Below, one piece after another: positions 22,359 to 30,677 of a stretch of DNA of 64,000 bases. The notes beneath the pieces were generated by a model. It worked only from the letters and a program-made list of their open reading frames with translations, did not search any database and was not told the origin of the DNA. The position numbers were made by a program, and so were the translations under genes. Source of the stretch: Luteimonas huabeiensis HB2 (GTDB taxonomy: Bacteria > Pseudomonadota > Gammaproteobacteria > Xanthomonadales > Xanthomonadaceae). Positions within the stretch are counted from its first letter, which is position 1, and each line of letters opens with the position of its first letter. The DNA lies in NCBI RefSeq assembly GCF_000559025.1, contig NZ_JAAN01000036.1, forward strand, positions 1 to 64,000, read 5' to 3'.

Positions 22359-25328
22359 TCAGAACCTCACCCGGGCGCCGAAGAAGTAGCGCCGCCCCAG
22401 CACGTCGTACAGCGAGACGTCGGTGTTGGCGTCGCCGGCCAGGGCGGTGCCCAGGATCGGCGGCTGGCGGTCGGCGATGTTGTCGACGCCGGCGAAGAGC
22501 TGCAGATGTTCGTTGAGGTCGTAGCTGGCGTTGGCGTCGAAGTACCAGACCCGCGGCGAGCGCTCCACCGCCGCGGTCACGCCCGGGGTCAGCTCGAACT
22601 CGCCGATCATCCGGCCCTGCAGGCGCAGCGCCAGCGGCCCCTTGCGGTAGCCGGCGGAGAGGTTGAACTTGAAGTCCGGGATCATGAAGTTGCCGGTGCC
22701 GCCGCCGCAGCCGCCGCCCATGGTGCCGGCGCAGTCCAGCTCGCCCTGGTCGGCGATCACCTGCATCGAGCGCTCGAACAGCCAGCTCGCCAGCGCGGTC
22801 AGCGAGACCTCGCCGCCGCCGCCGATCGCCCAGGCGTCGGGCAGCGCGAAGCGGTAGTCCGCCTGCAGGTCCAGGCCGCTGGCCTTGAGCAGGCCGATGT
22901 TCTGCAGGGTCGAGCGCACGTCGTCGATCTGGCCGTTGGGCAGGCGCACGATGGCCTGGCAGCTGGCTGAGTTCGGATCGAGCCGGGTGAAGCAGTCGGC
23001 CAGCATCTGGTTGGCGGTGATGCTGGTGATCGCGTCCTCCACCTCCACCTCGAAGTAGTCCACGGCGACATTCAGCCCTTCCACCGCCGGGACCGAGAAC
23101 ACCGCGCCCACGGTGAAGGTCTTGGACTGTTCCTCGGCCAGCTCCGGGTTGCCGCCGGTGGTGCGCTCGAAGCCTACCGAGCCCTGGGTGAAGTTGGGCA
23201 GGTCCGCCGCCGGCACGCCCTGCGCGACGCACAGCTGCTGCTGCGCCGGCGTGGGATTGGCCGCGGCGGTACAGGGATCGACGCCGGCGGTGAAGCCGCG
23301 GGTCTGCGGCGCGTAGAGCTCGTTGAGGCTGGGGGCGCGGATGGCGACGTTGTAGGCGCTGCGCAGGCGCAGCCAGTCGACCGGCGCCCACTCGGCGCCG
23401 AGCTTCCAGGTGTTGACCCCGCCGATGGTGGAGTAGTCGGAATAGCGCGCCGCGCCTTCCACCGCCAGTTCGTGGGCGAAGCGCGCGCCGGACAGCAGCG
23501 GCACCCGGAACTCGCCGAACAGCTCGCGCACGCTGTACTCGCCCGACATCGGCGACTGCGACACCGCGCCGTAGTCCCCGGACACGTCCATCGCGCTGGG
23601 CTGGAAGGCGTATTCGTCCTTGCGGTATTCCGCGCCGAAGGCCAGCGAGACCGAGCCTGCCGGCAGGTCGAACAGGGTGCCGCTCATCGAGGCGCCGCCG
23701 ACGGTGCGGTCGAAGGTCTCGTAGCTGGCGCGCTGCGGGGTGAGGAAGGCGGCCGCGTCGGGACTGATGGCGCCCAGCCCGAAGATGCTGGCCGGCACGC
23801 AGCCGCTGCCCGGGTTGACGCAGACCAGCCGGCCGTTGGCGTCGATCGTGGCGTCCAGCGCCTGCGACAGCCGCGCCTGGTTGATCTGGTTGTTGTTGGC
23901 GGTGTCGGTGCGGGTGCGCTGCTCCTGGTAGAACGCGTCCCAGCGCCACCAGTGGCCGTCGCCGGCCTCGAACTCGCCGCGCAGGCCGCCGACCACGCTG
24001 TAGCTGGCGCGCTCGTAGGTGTAGAAGCGCGGCCCCAGCTCGTCGGCGCGGCGGCCGGCGCCGACGATCTCGGCCACGCCGTCGCCGTCGGGATCGAAGA
24101 TCTGCGCGTTGTCGGCGAAGAACTGCCGCACCGCCGGCAGCAGCACCGGGTTGGTGGCGTAGTTGGGCACCAGCAGGGTCGAGGACGGCGCGCCCGGGGT
24201 GACCGGGGTGAACGAGTCCGGCGCCTGCTGGTAGCCGTTGCGGTTGTTGGCGTAGAAGGCCTCGCCGTAGGCCTCCACCGTGTCGGTCAGGCGGAAGCGG
24301 CCCAGCGCGGTCACCTGGGTGCGCTCCAGCGGCCGCTGCAGGTAGTTGAGGTCGGCGTAGTTGTAGGCGTCCTGCGGGCTGCAGTACGGCAGCGGCACCC
24401 CGCCCTCGCCGAAGCGCACGCCGGTGATCGCGCTGCACGCGCCGGCCGGCGCCAGGTCCACGCCGACCAGCGAGGCGAGCTGGGCGCCGCTCAGGCCGAT
24501 GCGCGTGCCCGGCACCGAGCCCGAGCCGCCCGGCACCAGCTCGCCGGCGACGGTGTCCAGCGGCACCTGCGAGAAGCTGCGCTCGGCCTGCAGCACCGGG
24601 TCGCGTTCGGTGCGGCTGATCGACAGCACCGCGTTGCCGCGGCCGTCGGCGAAGTTGCCGCCGATGGTGACGTCGGCCTTGTCGTAGGCGCCGTCGCCCT
24701 CGGCGGTCGCGCCGTGGGTATAGGCCGCCTCCAGGCCCTCGAAGTCCTGGCGCAGGATGAAGTTCACCGCACCGGCGATCGCGTCCGAGCCGTAGACCGC
24801 CGAGGCGCCGCCGGTGATGATCTCGACGTTCTCGATCAGCGCGTCGGGAATGCTGGCCAGGTCGACCACGCCGTCGGAATTGGCGGGCATGAAGCGGCGG
24901 CCGTTGACCAGGGTCAGCGTGCGGCTGGCGCCCAGCCCGCGCAGGTTGGCGGTCAGCACGCCGGAGCCGCCGCCGTTGTTGACGCTGGAGGTGTTGCCGG
25001 CGGCGAGCTGCGGGAACTCGTTGAGGGTGTTCTCGATGGTGGCGCTGCCCGACATCTGGATGTCCTCGCGGGTCACCACCGTGGTCGGGCTGGGGGCGTT
25101 GAGATCGTTGCGGATCAGGCGCGAACCGGTCACGGTCAGGGTGTCGAGGGTGGCGGGCTCGGCGGCGGCCTGCGGCGCCTGCTGCCCCTGCTGCGCAGCC
25201 GCGGGCGCGGCGAATGCGGCGCCGAGCAGCGCGGCGGCGAGCGCGCTCGCCAGGCGGTGCGGGCGCGGAGGCGCCGCGGCCGGGCGACGGCGGGGGCGGG
25301 TCGTGACGGAACGCGAAGTGGCGGTCAT
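22359..25328 (-). CDS. TonB-dependent receptor of the arabinofuranosidase unit
   Basis: An outer-membrane receptor of 989 residues with a signal peptide (cut after AAAQ, about 46), a TonB box-like TLDTLTVTGSR (about 60-70), a plug (IENTLNEFPQL, GLGASRTLTLVNGRR, GGASAVYGSDAIAGAVN) and a barrel ending FFGARVRF. The LVNGRR/YGSDAIAG plug is that of the large Xanthomonad/sphingomonad receptor group used for oligosaccharides and peptides. The loop DPDGDGVAEI, a calcium-site-like motif, is an oddity of the extracellular part. It leads a unit with the amidohydrolase and GH127 enzyme, so a glycopeptide or arabinoside substrate is plausible (inference). Confidence 0.92.
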   Translation of the reverse strand: MTATSRSVTTRPRRRPAAAPPRPHRLASALAAALLGAAFAAPAAAQQGQQAPQAAAEPATLDTLTVTGSRLIRNDLNAPSPTTVVTREDIQMSGSATIENTLNEFPQLAAGNTSSVNNGGGSGVLTANLRGLGASRTLTLVNGRRFMPANSDGVVDLASIPDALIENVEIITGGASAVYGSDAIAGAVNFILRQDFEGLEAAYTHGATAEGDGAYDKADVTIGGNFADGRGNAVLSISRTERDPVLQAERSFSQVPLDTVAGELVPGGSGSVPGTRIGLSGAQLASLVGVDLAPAGACSAITGVRFGEGGVPLPYCSPQDAYNYADLNYLQRPLERTQVTALGRFRLTDTVEAYGEAFYANNRNGYQQAPDSFTPVTPGAPSSTLLVPNYATNPVLLPAVRQFFADNAQIFDPDGDGVAEIVGAGRRADELGPRFYTYERASYSVVGGLRGEFEAGDGHWWRWDAFYQEQRTRTDTANNNQINQARLSQALDATIDANGRLVCVNPGSGCVPASIFGLGAISPDAAAFLTPQRASYETFDRTVGGASMSGTLFDLPAGSVSLAFGAEYRKDEYAFQPSAMDVSGDYGAVSQSPMSGEYSVRELFGEFRVPLLSGARFAHELAVEGAARYSDYSTIGGVNTWKLGAEWAPVDWLRLRSAYNVAIRAPSLNELYAPQTRGFTAGVDPCTAAANPTPAQQQLCVAQGVPAADLPNFTQGSVGFERTTGGNPELAEEQSKTFTVGAVFSVPAVEGLNVAVDYFEVEVEDAITSITANQMLADCFTRLDPNSASCQAIVRLPNGQIDDVRSTLQNIGLLKASGLDLQADYRFALPDAWAIGGGGEVSLTALASWLFERSMQVIADQGELDCAGTMGGGCGGGTGNFMIPDFKFNLSAGYRKGPLALRLQGRMIGEFELTPGVTAAVERSPRVWYFDANASYDLNEHLQLFAGVDNIADRQPPILGTALAGDANTDVSLYDVLGRRYFFGARVRF

Positions 25329-25417
25329 GGAAATCCCCAGTGTCTGCTGCCCGGCGGCGCCGGGGCGTTGCGTTCAAGGACCGGCCCTGCTGCCTGCGGA
25401 ACTCCCCGCGGCGGGGC

Positions 25418-25439
25418 GGATGACAATTCCCTTACATCC
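25418..25439. promoter_or_regulatory. inverted repeat in TBDR leader region
   Basis: Five-base arms GGATG and CATCC flank a 12-base AT-rich centre (TAAGGGAATTGT in the direction of the receptor gene), about 90 bases before its start. The site is in the 392-base gap 25329-25720, which otherwise contains the 16-mer at 25491 and no gene. What binds here, if anything, is unknown. Confidence 0.35.
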
Positions 25440-25490
25440 AGTCTCGACGCGGACCACGCCGGCGGTCTTGCGCCAATTGCCGGACTTCGA

Positions 25491-25506
25491 TGCGGAAATA
25501 TGCATA
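25491..25506. promoter_or_regulatory. conserved 16-mer element, copy 1
   Basis: TGCGGAAATATGCATA occurs here and identically at 38549-38564. It contains the palindrome TATGCATA. Relative to the downstream minus-strand units both copies have the same orientation. This copy is about 163 bases upstream of the TBDR start. It is a candidate operator for the PAS-AraC regulator encoded at 38651. Confidence 0.6.
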
Positions 25507-25720
25507 CAACCGGCATTCATCACGGTTCGCGCGCGACGCCTCTTGCGGCCCGCGCCCACATCGCGCACCGTGCTTCTTGCCCGGATGCGGAGGTGGCTGG
25601 ACGCCGCGACCGAAGGCGCCACCGGCATCCGCACCGGGGCCCGGCCGGCGCCTCCGGTTGTGGGCATTCGCCACGATCGGCGACGAAATCGGCACAACAC
25701 ATCGAACCCGGAGGATCCCA

Positions 25721-26009
25721 ATGCGCGTGCTTCGATGGCTCGCCTGCACGCTGGCCGCAGCGCCGCCGCCCATGCCGAGACCCCGCCCGTGCGCGAAGCC
25801 GACGCGATACCGCGCGAGGTCGCCTTCGGCGACGGCGACCGCCTGCCGGAGGTACGCATCCACTACCGCGCCCTGGGCGCGCCCACGCGCGACGCGCAGG
25901 TCCGCATCGACAACGCGGTGATGATCCCCACACCTCCGCGGCGTTCTGGAAGCAGGCGCTGGTGGATCTGCTGGCGCGCAGCGAGGATGCGGGCACGGCC
26001 GCGCCGTAA
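25721..26009 (+). pseudogene. degraded alpha/beta hydrolase (homoserine acetyltransferase-like)
   Basis: A strong GGAGG six bases before ATG 25721 begins MRVLRWLACTLAA, a signal peptide. A frameshift near 25760 then moves the homologous reading to another frame. That frame runs AETPPVREADAIPREVAFGD and on through IHYRALGAPTRDAQ to VRIDNAVMI, the typical start of exported MetX-like alpha/beta hydrolases. Immediately after, the sequence jumps to HTSAAFWKQALVDLL, the typical extreme C-terminus of the same family, and stops at TAA 26007. The whole catalytic middle (roughly 250 residues, including the nucleophile elbow) is deleted. It cannot encode an active enzyme. It lies antisense between the two halves of the hydroxyproline locus. 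Confidence 0.75.
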
Positions 26010-26024
26010 CGGCACCGGCGCGCT

Positions 26025-26519
26025 TCAGGGCCGGCAGTCGGTGGCGAGCAGCCGATCCTGCGGGTCCGGGGTATCGACGGACGAGACGTGGTTGAGCGCG
26101 ATCGCCCAGCGTCCGCCGACCTTGCGCATCAGCCGGGTGTTGATGCCGTACTGCGGTTCGACCTCGCGCGCGAGGTGGTAGCGGCTGACCAGTTGCGCGG
26201 CGTCGTCGGCCAGGCGCTCGATGCGGATGTCGTAGAAGCACAAGGTGCCGCGCGCGCCCTCGGCGCTGCCGTAGTCGGCCACGTAGTGGTCGAGCGTGCC
26301 CTGCCAGTCGCGCTGGAAGCGCCCGCGCGAGACGAACACGACGCCCGGGTTCAGGAACCCGGCCATGTAGCCCTCGAAGTCGCCGCGGTTCCACGCCGCC
26401 TGCATGTCGGCGACGACCGCGCGGATCGCGCGATCGTCGTCCGTCCAGTCGCGGGCGCCGCCGGCCGCCGGCAGCGCGGCGGCCAGCAGCAGCGCGGCGA
26501 TGCGGCCAGGCCGCTTCAC
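26025..26519 (-). CDS. exported NTF2-like (DUF4440/SnoaL-type) protein
   Basis: A 164-residue protein with a signal peptide (cut near GGARD, about 23) and an NTF2-like cone fold. The pattern is D-D-R-A-I-R-A-V-V-A-D-M-Q-A-A-W-N-R-G-D, then GYMAGF, then WAIALNHVS. Members bind small molecules or act as accessory domains; no catalytic residues can be assigned. The GTG start overlaps the stop of the DUF885 gene (GTGA), which makes it the last gene of the ten-gene row. Confidence 0.72.
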   Translation of the reverse strand: MKRPGRIAALLLAAALPAAGGARDWTDDDRAIRAVVADMQAAWNRGDFEGYMAGFLNPGVVFVSRGRFQRDWQGTLDHYVADYGSAEGARGTLCFYDIRIERLADDAAQLVSRYHLAREVEPQYGINTRLMRKVGGRWAIALNHVSSVDTPDPQDRLLATDCRP

Positions 26520-28315
26520 CCGCCGGCGCCCTGCGCGGCCTTCTGCGCGGCGATGAACGCGCGCAGCTCCGACTCCAGCACCGGCAGCGGCACCGAGCCG
26601 AGGTTGAGCAGGGTGTCGTGGAACGGTCGCTGGTCGAAGCCGGCGCCCAGTTCGCGTTCTGCCTCGGCGCGCAGATCGAGGATGGTCTTGTAGCCGATGT
26701 AGTAGGCCAGCGCCTGTCCCGGCCAGGCGATGTAGCGATCCACCTCGTTGACGATGTCCTGGTGCGCCAGCGCGGTATGCGCGGCGAGGTAGTCGATCGC
26801 CTGCTGCCGGCTCCAGCCGTATTCGTGCAGGCCGGTGTCGATGACCAGCCGCGCGGCGCGCCACATCTCGAAGGTCAGGCGGCCGAACTCTTCGTAGGGC
26901 GTCTGGTAGATGCCCATCGAGGTGCCGAGCCATTCGGTGTACAGCCCCCAGCCCTCGCCGTAGCCGGAGAAGTAGGTCTGCTGGCGGAAGTCGGGGCGCG
27001 CCGGCGCCTCCAGCGCCAGCGCGGCCTGCAGGCTGTGGCCGGGCGCGCACTCGTGCACCACCAGCGCCGGCAGGTTGTACAGCGGCCGCGACGGCAGGTC
27101 GTAGGTGTTGAACAGGCACGAATCCAGCCCGCCGCGACCGGAGGTGTAGATCGGCGCGAGGTCGTCGGGCACCGGCAGGATGGTGAAGCGGTAGCGCGGC
27201 AGCGTGCCGAGCACGTGCTTGAGCTCGCCGTCCACCTTCTTGGCGATCCAGGCGGCGTTGGCCAGCAGTTCGTGCGGGGTCCTGGCGTAGAACTGCGGAT
27301 CGGTGCGCAGGAAGTCGAGGAACTGCTCGAACGAGCCGTCGAAGCCGGCGCGCGCCATCGTCTCGCGCATCTGCTTGGAGATGCGCGAGACCTCCCGCAG
27401 GCCCAGGTCGTGGATCTCGCGCGGGCTCATGTCGAGGGTCACGAACTCCCGGATCTGGGTGCGGTAGAACGCCTCGCCGTCGGGCAGGTCGCGCGCGGCG
27501 GTGGTGGCGCGCGCGCGCGGCAGGTACTGCTCGCGCATGAAGGTCAGCAGCCGGGCGTAGGCCGGCACCGCGCGCTCCAGCACCGCGCGCCGCCCTGCCT
27601 CGCGCAGCTGCGTGCGCGCGGGCTCCGGGATCGAGGCCGGAATGCGCTCCAGCATGGCCAGGAACGGGTTGCCGGCGTCGGTACGCGTATAGGGCTCGAT
27701 GGTCGCGTCGCGGCCCTCCACCGAGGACCGGGGCACGCTCCAGCCGCGCGCCAGGCCCGCCTCCATGTTGGCGATGTGCTCGTCGAAGTAGCGCGGCACG
27801 TCCGCCAGCCGGCCGATGAAGCGCCGCCAGTCGGCCTCGGTCTGGTAGGGCTGGCGCGGGTTGAGCCCGCCCCAGAAGAAGGTGTCGCTGTTGAACGGCG
27901 CCTCGTACGTGCGCCAGACGGCGCCGTTGTGCAGCGCCTCGACCGAGGCGCGGAACACCGCGGCGTTGATCCGCTCCTCCGCGCCCAGGGCATCGAACGC
28001 GATCGCGTCCAGCGCCTGGAGCGTGCGCTGCCAGTAGTCGGCGCGGCGCGCCCAGTCCTGCGCCGTCACCGCGGGCAGGCGGTCGCCGGCCTGCCAGCGG
28101 CCGTCGATCTTCTCGCGGACGAACTCCTGCTGCCGCCAGGCCCATTCGGCCTCGTAGAGCCGGCGCAGCGCGGCTTCGGCCGCGTTGGCCGGCGCGGCGA
28201 GCGGCGCCGCGGGCGCGTCCTGCGCCCGCGCCGCCAGCGGCGCGGCGGCGCCGAGGACGAGCGAGAGCGACACGGCGAGAACGGAACACATCGGGCGGAG
28301 CGTGGGACGGGTCAT
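26516..28315 (-). CDS. exported DUF885 metallopeptidase-like protein
   Basis: A 599-residue protein with a signal peptide (about 1-31) and a DUF885 domain. Its zinc motif HECAPGH (H421, E422, H427) sits in LPALVVHECAPGHSLQ, followed by GYGEGWGLYTEW, where a Glu (about 454) would be the third ligand. DUF885 proteins resemble M3/M32 peptidases and are thought to cleave short peptides. Start at 28315 rather than further upstream, because the signal peptide begins there. It is 22 bases downstream of the S9 peptidase gene. Context suggests hydrolysis of small Pro/Hyp peptides in the periplasm (inference). Confidence 0.85.
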   Translation of the reverse strand: MTRPTLRPMCSVLAVSLSLVLGAAAPLAARAQDAPAAPLAAPANAAEAALRRLYEAEWAWRQQEFVREKIDGRWQAGDRLPAVTAQDWARRADYWQRTLQALDAIAFDALGAEERINAAVFRASVEALHNGAVWRTYEAPFNSDTFFWGGLNPRQPYQTEADWRRFIGRLADVPRYFDEHIANMEAGLARGWSVPRSSVEGRDATIEPYTRTDAGNPFLAMLERIPASIPEPARTQLREAGRRAVLERAVPAYARLLTFMREQYLPRARATTAARDLPDGEAFYRTQIREFVTLDMSPREIHDLGLREVSRISKQMRETMARAGFDGSFEQFLDFLRTDPQFYARTPHELLANAAWIAKKVDGELKHVLGTLPRYRFTILPVPDDLAPIYTSGRGGLDSCLFNTYDLPSRPLYNLPALVVHECAPGHSLQAALALEAPARPDFRQQTYFSGYGEGWGLYTEWLGTSMGIYQTPYEEFGRLTFEMWRAARLVIDTGLHEYGWSRQQAIDYLAAHTALAHQDIVNEVDRYIAWPGQALAYYIGYKTILDLRAEAERELGAGFDQRPFHDTLLNLGSVPLPVLESELRAFIAAQKAAQGAGG

Positions 28316-28337
28316 CGGAAGTCTCCTGCGCTGCGGG

Positions 28338-30647
28338 TCACGGGGCGTTGGCCGCCGCCCGGTTCCAGCGCGGAGGCTCCGCGCCTTGCAGGTGGCGGAC
28401 GAAGAAATCGAACTGGCGGCGATGCGCGTAGTCGATCGGTCCTTCGGAGCGGCCGACCGCATGGCCGCCGCCGGGGATGGCGAGCAGGTCGAAGTCCTTG
28501 CCGGCGCGGATCAGCGCATCGGCCACCTGCATCGTCGAGGCCGGATCGACGTTGTCGTCCTGCTCGCCGAGGATCATCAGCAGTTCGCCTTGCAGGCGGT
28601 GCGCGTTGTCCACGCCGGAGGCGCGCGCGTAGTGGTCGCCCTCTCCTTCCGGCAGGCCCATCCACTGCTCGTTCCAGCTGATCTTGTCCATGCGGTTGTC
28701 GTAGCAGCCGTTCCAGGCCACGGCGACGGTGTAGAACGCCGGGTGGAACAGCAGCGCGCCGAGCGCGCTCTGGCCGCCGGCCGAGGCGCCGTAGATGCCG
28801 ACCCCGCGCCCGATGTCGTAGGACGGGTCGCGCGCGGCCAGCGCGCGATGCCAGGCGATGCGATCGGGGAACCCCGAATCGCCCAGGTTCTTCCAGGCCA
28901 CGTCGTGGAAGGCCTTGCCGCGGTGCGCGGTGCCCATGCCGTCGATCTGCACCACGATGAAGCCCAGGTCCGCCAGCGCCTGCATGCCGATCTGCTTGTC
29001 GCCGCCGGAGTGATGGCCGAACGGCCAGAAGGTCTTGGGCACGAAGGCGTCGTGCGGGCCGGCGTAGATGTTCTCGATCACCGGGTAGCGCTTGCCGGGG
29101 TCGTAGTCGCGCGGGCGCACCACCAGGCCCCAGATGTCGGTCGCGCCGTCGCGGCCCTTGGCCACGAACGGCTCGGGCGCGCGCCAGCCGGCAGCCTGCA
29201 GCGCGGCGATGTCGCCGCGCTCGATCTCGGCCACCAGTGCGCCGTCGGCACGGCGCAGTTCCATCACCGGTGGCAGGTCGACGCGCGAGTACACGTCCAC
29301 GTAGTGCGCGCCGTCGGGCGAGATGGCGACGTCGTGGTCGGCATCGGCCTCGGTCAGGCGGATGGGCTCGCCGCCGTCGAAGCCGACCCGGAACAGGTGG
29401 CGGAAGTACGGATCGCGGCCGGCGTCCATGCCGCTGGCGGTGAACCACACCTGGCGCGCGGCCTCGTCCACGCGCAGCACCTCGCGCACGACCCACGCGC
29501 CGCGGGTGAGCTGCCGCTTCGCCGCGCCGCTGCGCCCGTCGAACAGGTACAGGTGGCGCCAGCCGTCGCGCTCGGACAGCCACAGGATCTCCTCGCCGCG
29601 GCCGCCGACGTCGTGGCGGAAGCCGCGCCAGGTATCGACGAAGGTCGCGCTCGGCTCGGCCACCGCGATCCGCGGCACCGCCGCGCCGCCCTCGCCGCGC
29701 GGCACGTCCACCGCGATCAGGTCCACGCGCTGGTGGCCGCGGTGCACGACCTCGAACGCGAAGCCGTCGCTGCCCTGCCGCCACTGGATCGGCGACAGCC
29801 GGTAGCGATCGGCGAACAGCGCGGTGTCGATCTCGAAGCGGCGGCCGCGCTCGACGTCGAACAGCAGCGGCCGCTCGACGTCCACCGCGTCGCCCGGCTT
29901 CGGGTACAGCTGCGTGCGCACGCGCGGCTGGCGCTGGTCGCGCGGCGCCGCCTCGACCCGCACCACCTCGCGGCGGTCGCCGGGCCGCACCCGGTACAGC
30001 GCCAGCCAGCGCGAGTCCGGCGACCAGGCCAGCGTCTCGGGATCGTCGAAATCGTTGGCTTGGCCGCCCGCGCCGCGCAGCACGACGGCGCCGTCGGCGA
30101 CGCGGCGCACGACCACGTCGTGGCCCTCCACCGTCGCCTCGTGGCGGCCGTCGGGCGAGCGCCGCGGGCGGTCGTCGGCCGGCACCGCCAGGTCGCGCAC
30201 CACGCCGAAGGCGCGCGGGCGCCCCGGCCGCGACGGCGCGAGGGCGCAATCGGCCGGCGCCAGCGTGCAGCGCCAGCGCGCATCGCCGACACGGAACGCG
30301 ATCGCGCGGCCGTCGTCCTCGAAGGCGAAGGTCTCGAACGGCAGCCGCAGCGGATCGTGCGCGCCGCCGCCGGCCCGCGCCAGCGCATCGGCGATCGCGG
30401 CCTGGTCGAAGGCCGGCTCGCGCTCGCCGCGGGCGAGTTCGTAGCGCACGAAGGCGAAGCCGCCCTCCACCGTCTTGCGGTAGTGGAAGCCGCCGGCGTC
30501 GTGCCAGGTCGCCGGCCACGCCACGTCACGCGTGAGCCCGATCCAGCGCTCGCGCAAGCCGAGCGAACGGGCGTAATCCTCCGCCGACGGCGCCGCCTGC
30601 GCGACGCCGAGCCAGCCCAGCAACAGCCATGCCGCGACGATTCTCAT
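28338..30647 (-). CDS. S9B dipeptidyl-peptidase IV-like serine peptidase
   Basis: A 769-residue exported peptidase with a signal peptide (1-18), an N-terminal beta-propeller (about 60-500; blades such as LAWSPDSRWLALYRV and DVAISPDGAHYVDVYS) and a C-terminal alpha/beta-hydrolase domain. The triad is clear: Ser622 in GIYGASAGGQ, Asp698 in EQDDNVDP and His729 in GGGHAVGR. DPP-IV-type enzymes release dipeptides with Pro, and often Hyp or Ala, in the second position. It is located between the permease and the DUF885 gene in a hydroxyproline catabolic row, which fits release of X-Pro/X-Hyp dipeptides. The double-Glu substrate motif was not identified with certainty. Confidence 0.9.
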   Translation of the reverse strand: MRIVAAWLLLGWLGVAQAAPSAEDYARSLGLRERWIGLTRDVAWPATWHDAGGFHYRKTVEGGFAFVRYELARGEREPAFDQAAIADALARAGGGAHDPLRLPFETFAFEDDGRAIAFRVGDARWRCTLAPADCALAPSRPGRPRAFGVVRDLAVPADDRPRRSPDGRHEATVEGHDVVVRRVADGAVVLRGAGGQANDFDDPETLAWSPDSRWLALYRVRPGDRREVVRVEAAPRDQRQPRVRTQLYPKPGDAVDVERPLLFDVERGRRFEIDTALFADRYRLSPIQWRQGSDGFAFEVVHRGHQRVDLIAVDVPRGEGGAAVPRIAVAEPSATFVDTWRGFRHDVGGRGEEILWLSERDGWRHLYLFDGRSGAAKRQLTRGAWVVREVLRVDEAARQVWFTASGMDAGRDPYFRHLFRVGFDGGEPIRLTEADADHDVAISPDGAHYVDVYSRVDLPPVMELRRADGALVAEIERGDIAALQAAGWRAPEPFVAKGRDGATDIWGLVVRPRDYDPGKRYPVIENIYAGPHDAFVPKTFWPFGHHSGGDKQIGMQALADLGFIVVQIDGMGTAHRGKAFHDVAWKNLGDSGFPDRIAWHRALAARDPSYDIGRGVGIYGASAGGQSALGALLFHPAFYTVAVAWNGCYDNRMDKISWNEQWMGLPEGEGDHYARASGVDNAHRLQGELLMILGEQDDNVDPASTMQVADALIRAGKDFDLLAIPGGGHAVGRSEGPIDYAHRRQFDFFVRHLQGAEPPRWNRAAANAP

Positions 30648-30677
30648 GCCCGCCCCCTCGCTTCCCGCGGCGCGCCG

